Assembly: GCA_905250125.1 (NCBI GenBank)
Contig: CAJNOL010000170.1
Coordinates: forward strand, 154,993-218,992
Direction of reading: 5' to 3'
Source of the DNA: Rotaria sordida
Taxonomy: Eukaryota; Rotifera; Eurotatoria; Philodinida; Philodinidae
Length of the DNA: 64,000 nucleotides
The notes under the pieces were generated by a model. That model saw only the letters and a program-made list of their open reading frames with translations. It was not told the DNA's origin and made no database searches. Both the position numbers and the translations under genes were made by a program. Positions 24,692-38,708 of this stretch are shown piece by piece. Numbering within the stretch: the first letter of the stretch is position 1; every line of letters starts with the position of its first letter.

Positions 24692-25250
24692 CAGGTAGTC
24701 AAAAAAGTATCTCGATACTTATGTATCTTGATTTTCGAGGTAGAAACACACAAGATATTACTTTTCTTTTTTCGCCAGTAGATAGTCCTCACTTCATACT
24801 AGATTTTCTATAAAAAGAAGTAATTTTGATTATTATCTCGAATTACAGGAAGCTTTTCTCACAAAAAGGCCTGATTTTTCAGTACGTCCAAACCATGGCT
24901 CTTCTATTTTTCCTACGAAGATGCTCGTGTTTTTCAAAATCGAAATTATGTCATATGCACAACACTAGAGCAAGGAAAGCTAGTCATATCTATTGACATC
25001 ATTTTGAAAGTAACAATAACTTCTACAGAACAGTCTTGCTCTAGATGTACTGAAAAATCAGGCATTCTTCTGAGAAAAGCTTCCTGTAATTCAAGATGAT
25101 AATCAAAATTACTTATTTTTATAGAAAATCTAGTATGAAGTGAGAACAATCTATTGGCTAAAGAAGAAGAATAATATCTCTTGTTTCCGCTGCATGAAAT
25201 AAGCAATACGAAAAAATACGTAGATGCCCGGATATTTTCTTGACTACCTG
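24692..25250. mobile_element. foldback MITE with Tc1/mariner-like ends
   Basis: The left end CAGGTAGTCAAAAAAGTATC (24692) is mirrored by the right end, which reads CAGGTAGTCAAGAAAATATC in reverse complement and stops at 25250. The arms continue inward for about 230 bases (CTTCATACTAGATTTTCTAT and GGAAGCTTTTCTCA occur in both orientations). The right end is followed by TA, as expected for Tc1/mariner insertion; the left flank has TAT one base away. The open frame at 24946-25206 lies within the arm and is not a gene. Confidence 0.8.
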
Positions 25251-26002
25251 TAGCTTCCTGAAAATATTAACTAAACTTTAATGTTTTTTTGCTTTGATGT
25301 TGAATCTTCAAAATATAATTATTTATCAACAACTTAGCACGTAAATGGAATTTACATGAATACGCAATATCTTGAGAAAATAATAATGTTACTAACTCGA
25401 AGTTTTCGAGTATTACCAAGTTCATCAGATATAATACCTTAAATTAACGTTTCAAACCTCAGTTTTGGTGATTTAACATTTTTATAAATACTTACGAATG
25501 TGCCAAAATCCCAGTAAAACAATCATAACTCTCTGTATATAGATTACGGTCACGAATCTTATCAGGATTTTCTTAGCTTCAATTAGTTCTTCCTAACGAA
25601 AATATAAGACTGAACAGCGTCCAGTACTTGGATTTTGATCCTTTGATACCGATTATCTTTGCACCACTCAGTTTCTGTAGAATACACGAATTTTTCATGA
25701 AGTTTCTTTGAATATTCACATTTCTGTGAGAATAACAGGCATTTGGAATGAATAGACGAGTCAAGATCAGAAAAACAATAATGTCTGATTATTTTTATAC
25801 TCGTCGTTTGTCTTGACGACGATACTTTGAGCTTCAAAAATATTATGTACATAAGAGTAGATTAGATTATATTGTAATCTCGATCTCAAGCATTAAGTAT
25901 TTTCTTGTTTATGAGCATCGATAACAGATAGACCATAGAAAGTTATTTACTTGTTCCAGTAGTCTAACAGAAACTCGATAGTCACAGTAAATATAAACAG
26001 AA
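25251..26002. other. intergenic, no gene seen
   Basis: Noncoding sequence between two elements. Overlapping reverse-strand open stretches at 25579-25852 have no family resemblance and no intron context. Confidence 0.45.
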
Positions 26003-26103
26003 TCCAAGAGGGAAACAATTGACTTTTATGACTTTAATATCATTTAGGTCATTTAGATCACTTAGATCATTTAAGTCATAAAGTCAATTGTTTCCCCCTT
26101 GGG
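26003..26103. repeat. short hairpin element
   Basis: TCCAAGAGGGAAACAATTGA at the left is inverted at the right as CCCAAGGGGGAAACAATTGA, giving arms of about 30 bases around a core of short direct repeats (TCATTTAGGTCATTTAGATC, then CACTTAGATCATTTAAGTC). It may be a small MITE or one end of the neighbouring transposon relic. Confidence 0.65.
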
Positions 26104-26159
26104 CCATCTGGATTGATAAGCAAGATCAAGAGAGAATACATGCAAATTAAGGAAAAGGT

Positions 26160-26597
26160 AAACTTCCGCTTGAATTTTTATGGCACGAAAACTGACACAA
26201 ACATGTAATTTAGGATCTCATCTTGTAATAAGTGCATTAATCAATGAGAATGGTTTCCATCGTCCATCAATCAATATGCTCAAATGCGACCAAGAACACT
26301 AAATGGATTCCATGCATTTCATATACTGGATCGGTCAAACATGTTCCGCGCTACGAAAAGAACTTGGTAGGAGATTTGATTATTTAATTGTCCGTGACTC
26401 CTTTTTTTTAGAGAAAATGTACCTTCAATGACTATTATTATCGATAATGCCTCTTGGCATCGGGCTGAAAACTTTACCATAGCCTCTTCACTACAGCCCC
26501 AACATATTCTGAAAATTTCATGCAATTTGCATATGCATAGACCAAAATCGCTTTGAGAGGAGATGGAGGTCGTCTTAAGTGTCCCAAGACTTTTTAG
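26160..26597 (+). pseudogene. relic of an IS630/Tc1-type transposase
   Basis: A frame around 26413-26560 reads NVPSMTIIIDNASWHRAENF, matching the second catalytic block of IS630/Tc1-mariner DDE/D transposases (typically (V/L)xDNAxxH), where the Asp is catalytic. Upstream and downstream the frame is broken by stops, and the expected final D/E block is not readable. The relic ends with CTTGGGACAC-type TIR sequence in inverse orientation (GTGTCCCAAGACTTTTTAG) followed by GCCTG|TA, very like Tc1 termini. It is the only transposase trace in this window and may belong to the lineage that mobilised the nearby MITEs. Confidence 0.6.
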
Positions 26598-27323
26598 TTT
26601 GCCTGTAGCTGTATTTCAGTAATTATTATCATCTAAGATTTCAAATTCGTATTGTTGATAGAAGCGAGTAAAGATTAAATTTTGATAAAAAGGAAACGTT
26701 TTCATCTCTCTTAGGTGACTAATAATTAGCATTTTATGGCAAAAGGAATGAAATGCTTATATCTCACAAATCATTCAGCAATCGAAGCCTAAACTTGTTG
26801 GATGATGATCAGCATTCAGTAATAATAATGATCGTATAAATTTAGAAATCCGTAGTTATCATGATCGAGCAATAGTACTCAAAGAGTTAAACAGACCAGT
26901 TTTTCACTCCGGTTGAATTCAGTAATTGAATCAATCGGTTCGGTTCAGTTTCTTCTAGTGAGTAAAATCTTTTTGAATAACAAAAACAAAGATTATACTT
27001 CTTGTTTTTTTTGTTATAAATTTAACTGTTTTATTTTGACATCAATAATAAGAAGAAATAACAGTTAATACAAAAGAAGAAAATAAATAAATAAATAAAT
27101 ATATTTCTGTGCATGAAATTCTTCGACAAACACAACAGATATTTAATCCAAGGTCCAACAGAAAGAAAAAAAAGAAAAAGAAGAACTGCATACGCACACA
27201 AGTAAACCATAAATAAGCTACATAAACATAAACATGTGTCTTACACAACAACGACATGTTTTAAATAATTACCAAACAGTACATTTGAATTGTATTTCTT
27301 TTTTTGCTAGTTTTCGTTTGTAT
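26598..27323. other. intergenic, no gene seen
   Basis: Noncoding sequence that includes the 3' flank of the reverse-strand gene below. Possible AATAAA polyadenylation signals on the reverse strand were not resolved. Confidence 0.4.
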
Positions 27324-28277
27324 TTAATGATGAGAAACAGTTGTACTTCGACCTGTTCCAGCTAAATTATTATAAACAAGTGAACCCGATGCAGGTACAT
27401 AACAAAAAGTTGTTGTTGTTGTTTGTGTCATTGTTACAAGTTGTTGTGGTTGAACATTTGTTGTTGATGTATTGCGAGAGAGTACAGCAGAAGCCGAACA
27501 TGTTTGATCCATAACATCAATAGATGATGATGGAGCTATTGAATCTATTGTATTATTATTACCTGCTATTTGATCATGAGAACCTACTGGTGCAGTTGAT
27601 GATAAACGAGTTGTTGATAAACGACTAGCAAAGCGAGGTTGATAATCCATTGTAGCACTAGTATTATTTGTTGAAAGTGATGATGATGAACGTTGAAGTC
27701 CACTAGTATAGTTATTACATGGAGCAGTTCTGAAAATATTTAATAAAGAATTTGTTAATATTCAAATGAATATTTACATTGTTGAAGCCGATGGTATACG
27801 TATTGATGATGAAGGAAAACGAGGCCGACTTACAGGTGGTGGTCGATAATGATGTTGTTTTTGATGATGATGATAAGTATTTCGTAATGAACGTGATGAA
27901 CTATGTAATGTTGATTGACGTCGATTAGTAAATGTTGATGATCCATTTGAAGTTTCACCACAAAAAGCTGAAGCCGAACTATTACTATTATTATTATTAT
28001 TCCATAATGAAAATCGATCAAAAGCTGTTGTAAGATCATTTGTTGATGAACGACGTTGATCACGTTGTTGTTGTTGTTGTTGTTGATAAAAAGAAGCCTG
28101 TTCAGGAAAGAGTGCATCAACAATAGAAGTCATTTGATTAATATTATTATTTGGTAATGAAACACTAGTTGAATCAGTTGAATTAAATAATTGACGAATA
28201 CGTTCATTAAATACACGTTCATCATATGTTGTTGATTGTTGAGATTGATTTTTTGTTTGTGCTTCTGTTGATATCAT
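27324..28277 (-). CDS. low-complexity Ser/Asn/Gln-rich protein, unknown function
   Basis: Two exons (28277-27778 and 27729-27324) joined by a 48-base GT-AG intron encode 301 residues. The start MISTEAQTKNQSQQSTTYDE leads to RVFNERIRQLFNSTD, the only segment that looks helical. The rest is Ser, Asn, Gln and Thr runs (seven Gln in a row, NNNNNSNSSASAF), a His-rich patch and Arg/Ser patches (RRQSTLHSSSRSLRN) that could be phosphorylated. No domain, signal peptide or membrane segment is seen. The correct splice and sustained frame support a real gene. The family is not recognised; a disordered regulatory or RNA-associated protein is possible. Confidence 0.6.
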
Positions 28278-29048
28278 TTTCCAATGAACAATATATCAAA
28301 GAAAATTTTTTGATTTTCTTTATATTAGAATTTTACTAGCTGTTTTTTTTTTAATCGACTAGATTAGAACGAACACAACACTACGTTTAATGTATATGTG
28401 TGTGCGTGTTTGTTTATTATGTTTTCTTTACACTATATACATTTATTTACCAGTTCAATTTTATCATTCTCTGTTTCGACGTCGAGTTTCGTTTTTCTCT
28501 TTACAATAAATCATATCAAATGGATTGGAAATGGGTAAAGAATGGAGATCAGATAATAAAAGGTCAAAGAAAAAAAAACATAATGTTTCATCCAGAAGAA
28601 GCCGAATGATATTATTATTTAATTGACTTCGATTGCACAGTTTTTTTAAACTCAAAACTAGATAATTATATACTCATCATTTTTTGTTATATGTAGGAAA
28701 AAAAATCAACTTGTGTTTTAATTATGTTTGACAAGTAATATAATCTATTCTTCTTGTCAGCTTGATTCATCTCATATTTAAAAATGGCAACAGATGTTAA
28801 TAATAAATATTTTATATAATAAATCGTAGCACTAATTGTATGTTTCTTCAAAATCAAAAGAAGAGGAAGAAGATAAATATACAATTTTTGGCTTGACTAT
28901 CATTTGACTTGATTTCTTTTTTACTCAAAGTATCTAACATAGATACACAAAAGAAAATATTAAAACAGTACTAAAAAAATTAATACTCAAAAATACAAAC
29001 AAAAAAACTGCGTGTTTAACAATTTCATGCTTTTCCTCTTTTATAATA
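28278..29048. other. intergenic, no gene seen
   Basis: Spacer between two genes on the reverse strand: the promoter side of the low-complexity gene and the 3' end of the ATPase gene. AT-rich, with no supported feature. Confidence 0.5.
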
Positions 29049-32000
29049 TCAACATTTATCTTTATAATATTCTTCAACGCATACTCTTATACTTTGGCTA
29101 TGATATATATATGAACCTGCTGAAACAGATCTTATAAGAATTGTTTCATCACGAAGTTCATTTAAAATTTTTTGTCTTACAGTAACATCTTTTTCAATTT
29201 CAATTAATTCATCAATTGTTATTTCAGGTTGGGATGATAAAATACAAAGAACATTAAACAAGAATGTTTGTTCTTGAATAGTTACTCGACATCTAATCTT
29301 TTCAATTCGACGTGCTATATCTTGTAAAATTGATTTACGTATAGCTAAAAGAAATTCAGAAAGTTGTATCTGTTTCTTTTTTGTTTTCATTTGAAAAGGT
29401 CTTGATATAACTTACTACGAAAGGATACACCACTTTCTAGTTTTGATGCTGCACTTTGTAAACTTTTTATACGTCCTCCAAATAGATTGTAAAGATCTTT
29501 GGCCATTTCCTGAGAGAGATTTCTTTTTTCTATCAAATAAGTCATTGATTCTTCTTCTGAGAGATCAGATATTTCAAGAGATGATGATGCTCGTGTGATA
29601 CTACTTCGACCTTTGAAGAAAAGAAAAAAATATATATTTAATTTTAAAAATTATTATTTATTCTCCAAAATGTTTTCTATCCGTATTATAAACACAATTC
29701 TAAAACAATCACATTTGTTTTAATACCCGTGCGGTATAACCAATCATCGATCAACTTTACTTGAAGCAAGTTTGAACTCATCAAAGTAAAGAAAACTGAC
29801 ATTGAAATCGAAATTACATTATTCAACAGCGTATGAAAGATATCACAAGGTCTGAGATACTCAGTTGACAAGTCTCATCTCTCTGTTGATGAGTATCTAA
29901 AAAGCGCAGCTGTAACGATCGGTATTTTTCGAATTCTATTTAAGGCAGTGACTTTTCTTTAAAATGATTTGGTATTCTAATAGCTTGTTCAAAATCGCGC
30001 AATGTTTGTAAAGTTTAAAGATGTATAGTTTCAGTTTACTGGTCACCGACTCAGTAAAGTTAGTGCACACTAATTACATGGATACACGGATAAACTGGCA
30101 CCATTCTGACTCACTATCAGTATTTACACCAACGTTGCACATTCTTAGTAAAGATTGTTTATTTCTATATCACGTCTTTTCGTAATAAAGAACTAAAATT
30201 TAAGTCCCTTTAGAGTAAATACGTGCGTGTTGTTTTTTAAATTTCGTAATCCTTACTCATATCTTATGGTCTTCATTATCAAAATGTAAGAATCATGTTA
30301 CATATCTAGAAAATAATGAACGTGAAAGATGAGAGAGAGATAGTCTTATCTTCTTTGCTTTGAACGTGATCCTCATTATTATCCAACGTTCTGCTAGTCA
30401 ATTACTGAACTCTACCATTATTCATCGTACTTTTGGAAAATCACTAAATAATAGAACTGAAGAAGGAATATATTTTTCGAGAAACGCAAGAATATAAATA
30501 TAAGTAAAATTGAATTAGTCAAGTTTAACGTTGTCAGTTTATATTCATGAACTGATTTTTGCGTTAAAAAATTTTTTGAAACTATTTTACTAACCTTCCA
30601 TCTGTTCAAATGGAACTCCAACTGACATAATAAATACAGTAATCCATGATGAATCATCAATAGCAGTTTTAGCTGTATCTTGTAATATTTCAAGCATTTC
30701 TGGATTTTTTTCTGCAAGCATATCACAATTATCAAAGATTAATACAGGTACACAACCATATTTTTTTTTAAAATCAATTGCATATTTTTCAAATATTATT
30801 AATACACGTTCCCAACTTTCTTCTTTTCCTAGAATAAAAAAAAAAAATTAATCATCAACAAAACTTTATCACTAAGTAGAAAAAACAAATTAAAGGTAGA
30901 AGCGTGCAGGGTGAACTCTTTCTCGTACTCTGTACCCTATCTGAGAAAATTTTTCATACCCTTACTCTACTCTATCCTATAGAGCCTACATCCTTATCCT
31001 ATTTTCTTAAAAAAAGGTGTCATAAGAAATTATTGAAGGTTTTAGCGAAGATGCTGAACTTTTTAATATTTAACCCTTTGATTTCCAAATTATTTCTACT
31101 GGATTGAATTGAAGCAAACCGTTAGATTAGGATATGTTGATAGGTGATCTGAAAATAGATGTGAGTATTGTTTAACAGAAGTCTCTCAACTACATTCACA
31201 ACCCTATTTCGGTTCCCATACCCACATTCATATCCTCACTTCGGTCTTCTCACTCACACCCATACCAACATACCCGACACTCACCACATCCACATCCTAT
31301 AATATTCTTTATTGCTTCATTCCAGTAGATTACATACTAATTTTTATAAATTATATTGTGAAAAATACTTATAAAACATGTGTAGCTCTTCTGCTATTAT
31401 GGGACTCAAAGAGTTAAAAGATTCAGTATGACACGTTTGTTTGTTTTTTACAGAGTAATTCATTAGTTTTAACTTCACAATACGATTTTAATTTATGTAT
31501 CATGGCTCTCTCATTCTTGTACTCTTACCTTACCGTACCCTGTACACCTCTAATTGAAGGAATATCAATATCCAAGAGTATTATTCATTTGGTAAAAAAA
31601 GACAAAATAAAAATAAACAAGATCAATAGTTTGAAATGAATCCTTACCATCATCAGGTGGCGCACCAAACATTGTCGATTCGATCCATGTCGATAGACGA
31701 ATATGTTCTTTAAAATCAAAATTTATCGCACGAGCAAAAGCCGTACCAAATTTCTCGACATTAGATGGAACTAGAAAGGAATAAACAAGTTTATATACAT
31801 TTATAATAATAATAATAATAATAATAATCAACCATAGACATAAATAACACCTCGACCAACTTCTCGTGCTGCTTGTCGAATTAATGTAGATTTTCTACAA
31901 TTAAAAGAAAAAGAAAATTTTTTTCATTTATTCTTTCTATAATTATTAAATATCTAACCCAACTCCATGTTCACCAAGTACAATATAATATGATGAAACA

Positions 32001-32581
32001 AGTTTATCAGCAACAGGTGTAAGAATAGTTATAAGAGAATTTAATAATGATTTTCTTTCAAGTAATTGTTCTTCTTTAAATTTAAAATTAGGACATGAAC
32101 CATGTCGGAATGTAGATTTTATTTCATAATCATTTTTAACTTGCTCATACATGACATAACCAATACCAGCAACAATCTAATATTAGTAAATGTTTTATTC
32201 CTTGTGTTTTTTTTTGAATAAGAAAAAAAAGATCAAATATAAATTACAAGAATTGCAATTGAATTGATTTGATATGAGAAAACATTTTTAAGAAATTTTT
32301 CAACAAATGATAATCGATTTGATTCAATTTTTTCAGGCGCTTTTTGTTCAGCTTTTGTTTCATTCATATCAATTTCATCATTATTATCTTCATTCGCGGA
32401 TTTTATTAATTGAGATAAATCGATTTTAGTTTTAGACTGATTTGATAATGTACGAGAGATAAATTTATTAACGATCTATAGAAGAAATAATCTTACGATA
32501 AATAAATATACAAAGAATTTTTACTTGTAAACGAGGAAAAACAATTGATTTTAGATTCAAAGAAACATATCGAAGATACAT
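29049..32581 (-). CDS. membrane-anchored P-loop (AAA/STAND-like) ATPase
   Basis: About eight exons give roughly 490 residues. The N-terminus MYLRYVSLNLKSIVFPRLQ is basic and may target mitochondria. A single hydrophobic segment (QINSIAILIVAGIGYVMY) follows an acidic linker. The ATPase domain has Walker A LGEHGVGKST split by an intron after GVG, then REVGRGVIYVYG, a Walker B strand VPVLIFDNCDML, and a sensor-like WITVFIMSVGVPF. The C-terminal helical part contains LEISDLSEEESMTYLIEKR and a winged-helix-like region. This layout resembles prokaryote-type ATPase-domain proteins that are expanded in some fungi, and it is not a standard animal AAA protein; foreign origin is an inference. Two introns are enlarged by repeats (about 29612-30594 and 30830-31646). 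The apparent ATG at 29390 is inside the last intron. Confidence 0.65.
29728..30240. repeat. repeat copy in ATPase intron related to the SYF1-intron element
   Basis: CGGTATAACCAATCATC near 29732 parallels CGGCATGGCCAACCATC at 39444. TTGGTATTCTAATAGCTTGT near 29970 parallels TGATATTCTAAAAGCTTGT near 40990, and GTTTATTTCTATATC near 30157 parallels GTTTATTTATATATC near 41037. The matching blocks come in the same order. The right end is not clear. Confidence 0.5.
30889..31555. mobile_element. probable nonautonomous element in ATPase intron
   Basis: The insert begins AATTAAAGGTAGAAGCGTGC and ends with the inverse of CAATTAGAGGTGTACAGGGT, so the ends share AATTARAGGT and a CAGGGT word. The interior is C/T-rich with repeated short words such as CCCATACCCAC and TACCCTTACTCTAC, unlike the rest of the intron. 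The terminal match is short, so the boundaries are tentative. Confidence 0.45.
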
Positions 32582-33584
32582 AATAAATAACCCTGAGTTT
32601 TTGAAAGAATTTTGATTTAACAATAAATAGATAAATCTTATTTATATAAAATATTAAGTCTATTGGTTTTATTGCATGCCCAACAAAACAAAAAAGACTG
32701 ATGCACAAAGAATAATAGTAGTGACATCTTTTTAAAAAAAATATATTCTTTTTATTGAATTTTATTATGTAAATAAAAACAATCTTAAAAAAGAATCCGT
32801 ATAAATAAATCAATACATCTTATTTTTAATGAATTATCATACAATGCTTATCAGTTTGCATGTCTCTGGTACACCATATAAATTTGTGTGTTTCCGATCG
32901 GTTATTAATTATAAAAAAACATTTATTTGTTGTTCATGTTATTTCAAGTAATCGATAAATATTATTCACAGTTTAAAATATTAATTAACAAGTTTATACA
33001 AATTAAACTAACATATACAGTTTCTTTTCATTAGAATAATACATGCTACGATATTGAAGCATAAGTTATTTTTACATAAAACCTTGAGGTACACATTATA
33101 GACTACATCAATATATGTACTCATCATCTATCTATCTCTTTGTTGCCCTACAGACAAAAAGCAACGTGCATACAAAAAAATAAAGAAATCAGAATAATAA
33201 TGTTGACTGTAGTAAAGCATGCTGAATATGTATGAAAAATGATACTTGATAATTGAAAAATGTGTTCTGATTCTATCCTAGACGATGTTACTGTTACATA
33301 TAACTATGTCATTGAGACTCTTTGAATTAGAATATCAAAATCATACACACTAATTTACATGTAAATGTCAATGAGATGAATGGTATATGATATAAAAGTA
33401 ATAGCAGCAATAAAGGTAAAACTACATTCTTTTATAAAGAGTAACAAGTAGTGATCATATAAAAACTTTATAATAATCAATAACTTTCAAAAGAAATCAT
33501 CGAAATATATATGTTCTACAATGAAATTTGTTCATTTTAGTGTGTCTATTACATTCGTGAAATGTGTTTTGATCATGTGTCCGA
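32582..33584. other. intergenic, no gene seen
   Basis: Upstream flank of the ATPase gene. AT-rich with stops in all frames and no repeat recognised. Confidence 0.5.
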
Positions 33585-33787
33585 GTACTGGTTTGTTATC
33601 ACCCCATAAATTATCCTATACCCTTACTTTCAAGGGCACCTCTTCACTTTAATCACAGCTTTCTACGGATTAGTGTGATTCACACACACAATACTGCATG
33701 AAAGTGAGGGCGCCGTGATTAAAATGAAAAGGTGTCCTTGAAAGTGAGGACGCAGGATAATTTGTGAGGTGATTACAAACCAGCACC
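33585..33787. mobile_element. hairpin MITE
   Basis: The left end GTACTGGTTTGTTATCACC mirrors the right end (GGTGCTGGTTTGTAATCACC in reverse complement). The arms run about 85 bases; AAATTATCCT and ACTTTCAAGG are repeated in both orientations. The central spacer is about 35 bases. No coding content. Confidence 0.8.
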
Positions 33788-34986
33788 TGTGTTTGTATAT
33801 CACTATAGAATACTAAAAACCATGATTACAAGATGTACATTTATTTAACTAAAATTTTGAAAAGAATTTTGTTTATTCGCTAAAAAAACAACTTGTTATT
33901 AAATATTAAAAAGACTTACAAAATTGAATGATAAATTTTGTATTATACGTAATTGTCTGTTTTTTTTGTTCGAGGGCTTGTTTTTATCTTATCGCCTTTC
34001 TTTCATAATTATTTTGATGAAAGAAAAAAAGATATTAAATATATAAGATAAATTATATTAAAGTTAAGAAAATTTTATTATTAATTTCTTGTAGAATGTT
34101 CTCTATTAGGTCATGTTGATCTTTCTTAAGTTTTTTTTTCTAGAGATATCAAGGTTACGAGAGACAGGTGGTGGATCAACAATTATACGGGTACTCCTTT
34201 TTTAGAATGCAGCGACCAAAGTACACGAAGCTTGTTCTGTATGGGTAACGGCGTGCTCGTCGTTTTTTGCTCTCTAACTATAATGTATAGCTATTGATGA
34301 AATAACTGTGTTTATCTTTTGGTAGTTACTTCTTCTAAATGCACTATCTGAAGGACGTTTTTTTTTAAAACTAGCTATATATTAAGATTTATATATATTC
34401 AGAATTAGCATAATATGAAGAATAATTCCTGTTCAATATTATGTTGACCTGTTCTAGAAAATGAATAGATGCCACTAGATTATATTTCTTTTTTGCATGA
34501 CGAAGAGTTGGTATAGAAACACTATGGAAATAGCTGAATCCTGTATAATTATCAATTTTGACGTATGATATGTGTTAAGGATGCATTACGAGTACGAAAA
34601 TCATCAGTCGATCGAATAGCTAAGTAGATGTTAATTAATCAATCTATTAAGTCGCTAAAAAGCATATACTAAAATTTGAATTTCTTGTTTTAATTGTTCT
34701 CTTCACTAATCTATTCATTATATATCACATTGAGTTTATGTTGTTGTTGTTGTACAATCAGCTAAACTTTTATAAAACCTTTTAATATATAAGAAAATTT
34801 TCCATGCACTAGTAGCAACATCATATGGTATGAATTACAAGATAACTTCAATGTCGTTGAAGTGAAATATAGTAATTTCATAGCGTGTAAAGATTTACTG
34901 GAACGAGAATAATTCATAATTGATCTGAGACTATACTGTCAGTCTTGTGGCTTAAACATGATTGAACGACAAGAAAATCCAGCAGT
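33788..34986. other. intergenic, no gene seen
   Basis: AT-rich spacer between two hairpin elements. No supported gene or signal. Confidence 0.45.
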
Positions 34987-35188
34987 GTTCAGACTTCCGA
35001 AAAAGGAAATTTCGGAAGTTTCGGAAATTTTAAACACTTGTGTTCTAAATTGTTTGGTAGTTTCCAAAATTATGTAATTTCTGAAATTTCCAATATTTCC
35101 AAAAACTTTCCATTTGCTTTGTTATGTAGTTATCGAGTTGATGGAAGCTTCGGAAATTTCTGTAATTTCCTTTTTCGGAAATCTGAAC
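34987..35188. mobile_element. hairpin MITE rich in TTTCGGAA words
   Basis: The ends are GTTCAGACTTCCGAAAAAGG and, in reverse complement, GTTCAGATTTCCGAAAAAGG: about 40 bases of arms. Between them GGAAATTTC/GAAATTTCC words recur in both orientations. The overlapping open frames on both strands are produced by this symmetry and are not genes. Confidence 0.8.
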
Positions 35189-37475
<2,287 letters not shown>

Positions 37476-38708
37476 TAAAACAAAAAAATTAATATTTATA
37501 TTATAAATATAGGATCGTAGTCTTTTTTTCTGTATGCATTCGATGATATGTTCAAATAAAAGCCACAAAAGTCATTTATAGATGTTTACTAGACAGAGAA
37601 CAATTGTTGTAACATATTCTTCTTATTTTACTATCTGCTTTTGATTATAGCTAAAAAAGCAAAAGATAAAAATTTCTTATATCTACAGTTAACATGTTTT
37701 TATGTTTTCAAGAAAATGCAAAGTTATTTTCGATATGTTCGTACTTATGATGTTCACAGATTTACTTGCATTATAGCTTTTAAGGAAATCTTGTACCGAA
37801 TTGTGATTTTGTGTCATAAGAAGATCCGCGATGTGATTTGGATAATACAGGAAAGGTTGCGAATCTATAGGCTTTCACTTCGAAATTTATGATTTTGAAT
37901 TAAAGAGTTCAATTTGTATCGAAGCAACGGAAGATTTCAATGCGAGAGTTTACTTCTTTTTTTTTTATTTAGACTGCGAAATTTGAAAAAACTCTCTTCT
38001 TGTCGTGTTCCATGAAATGTTCAAGCATTTAGCATTTTGAGTATGAACGGATTATTCTAAAACAAAATTTCTAGGATATTTTTATAACCATGAAAACTAT
38101 TTACGAACAAGATTTCAGATTGATTTCCTCCGTTGATCACTTCTAAAAATTTTTAATCTCTGTTAACCTTTGCTACTGTGAAGAATAAAAAGATGTGAAT
38201 CATCGGACAGTTTTCTTGTTAGAATAGATCGTATAAAGACAGGAATTTACTGCCGAACATAACTAAACTCAATCCCGATTTCTTTTTCATACCTTTATCT
38301 TTTTACTCTCTTTTTTTTTTACATCTATTATTCACTATCCATTTTATACAATGCAGTGGAATCCGTGGCATTCTATTTTGTTGTATTAGTTTAAATGAAA
38401 ATATAAGCATATTTTAATAGAAGAATATTTTATGCAAAGATTTTTTTTCTACTTATAAGACGATTGTTTAGTAGTATAATGTCTCTCTAATTTCTATCAT
38501 TACACTTCCCAAATCCCATAGTGACCCCTTTCTGACATTCATTACATTCAATCTGTCTACTACTGCCATCATTCGCATGCGATATAAAAATTTTCATTGA
38601 TTGAATACTAACGACTAATAAGAAAATATTTCTTTTGAAATATATTTTTCAACCATCGTCTCATTTCATTCACAATCCTTTGTAATTGTCAAAAAAAATT
38701 AAATAATA
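37476..38708. other. intergenic, no gene seen
   Basis: 3' flank of the dehydrogenase (AATAAA near 37555) and upstream flank of SYF1. The open stretch at 37641-37892 has no family resemblance. Confidence 0.5.

Noticed and set aside
24946-25206. 86-residue reverse open frame
   Set aside because: Lies in the arm and centre of a foldback element, so it is a by-product of symmetry.
29370-29390. apparent start MKTKKKQIQLSEF of the last ATPase exon
   Set aside because: This stretch lies inside a GT-AG intron ending TTTCTTTTAG; splicing joins the upstream exon directly to IRKSILQD.
30904-31107. 67-residue open frame in the ATPase intron
   Set aside because: It falls inside the C/T-rich inserted element and has no family resemblance.
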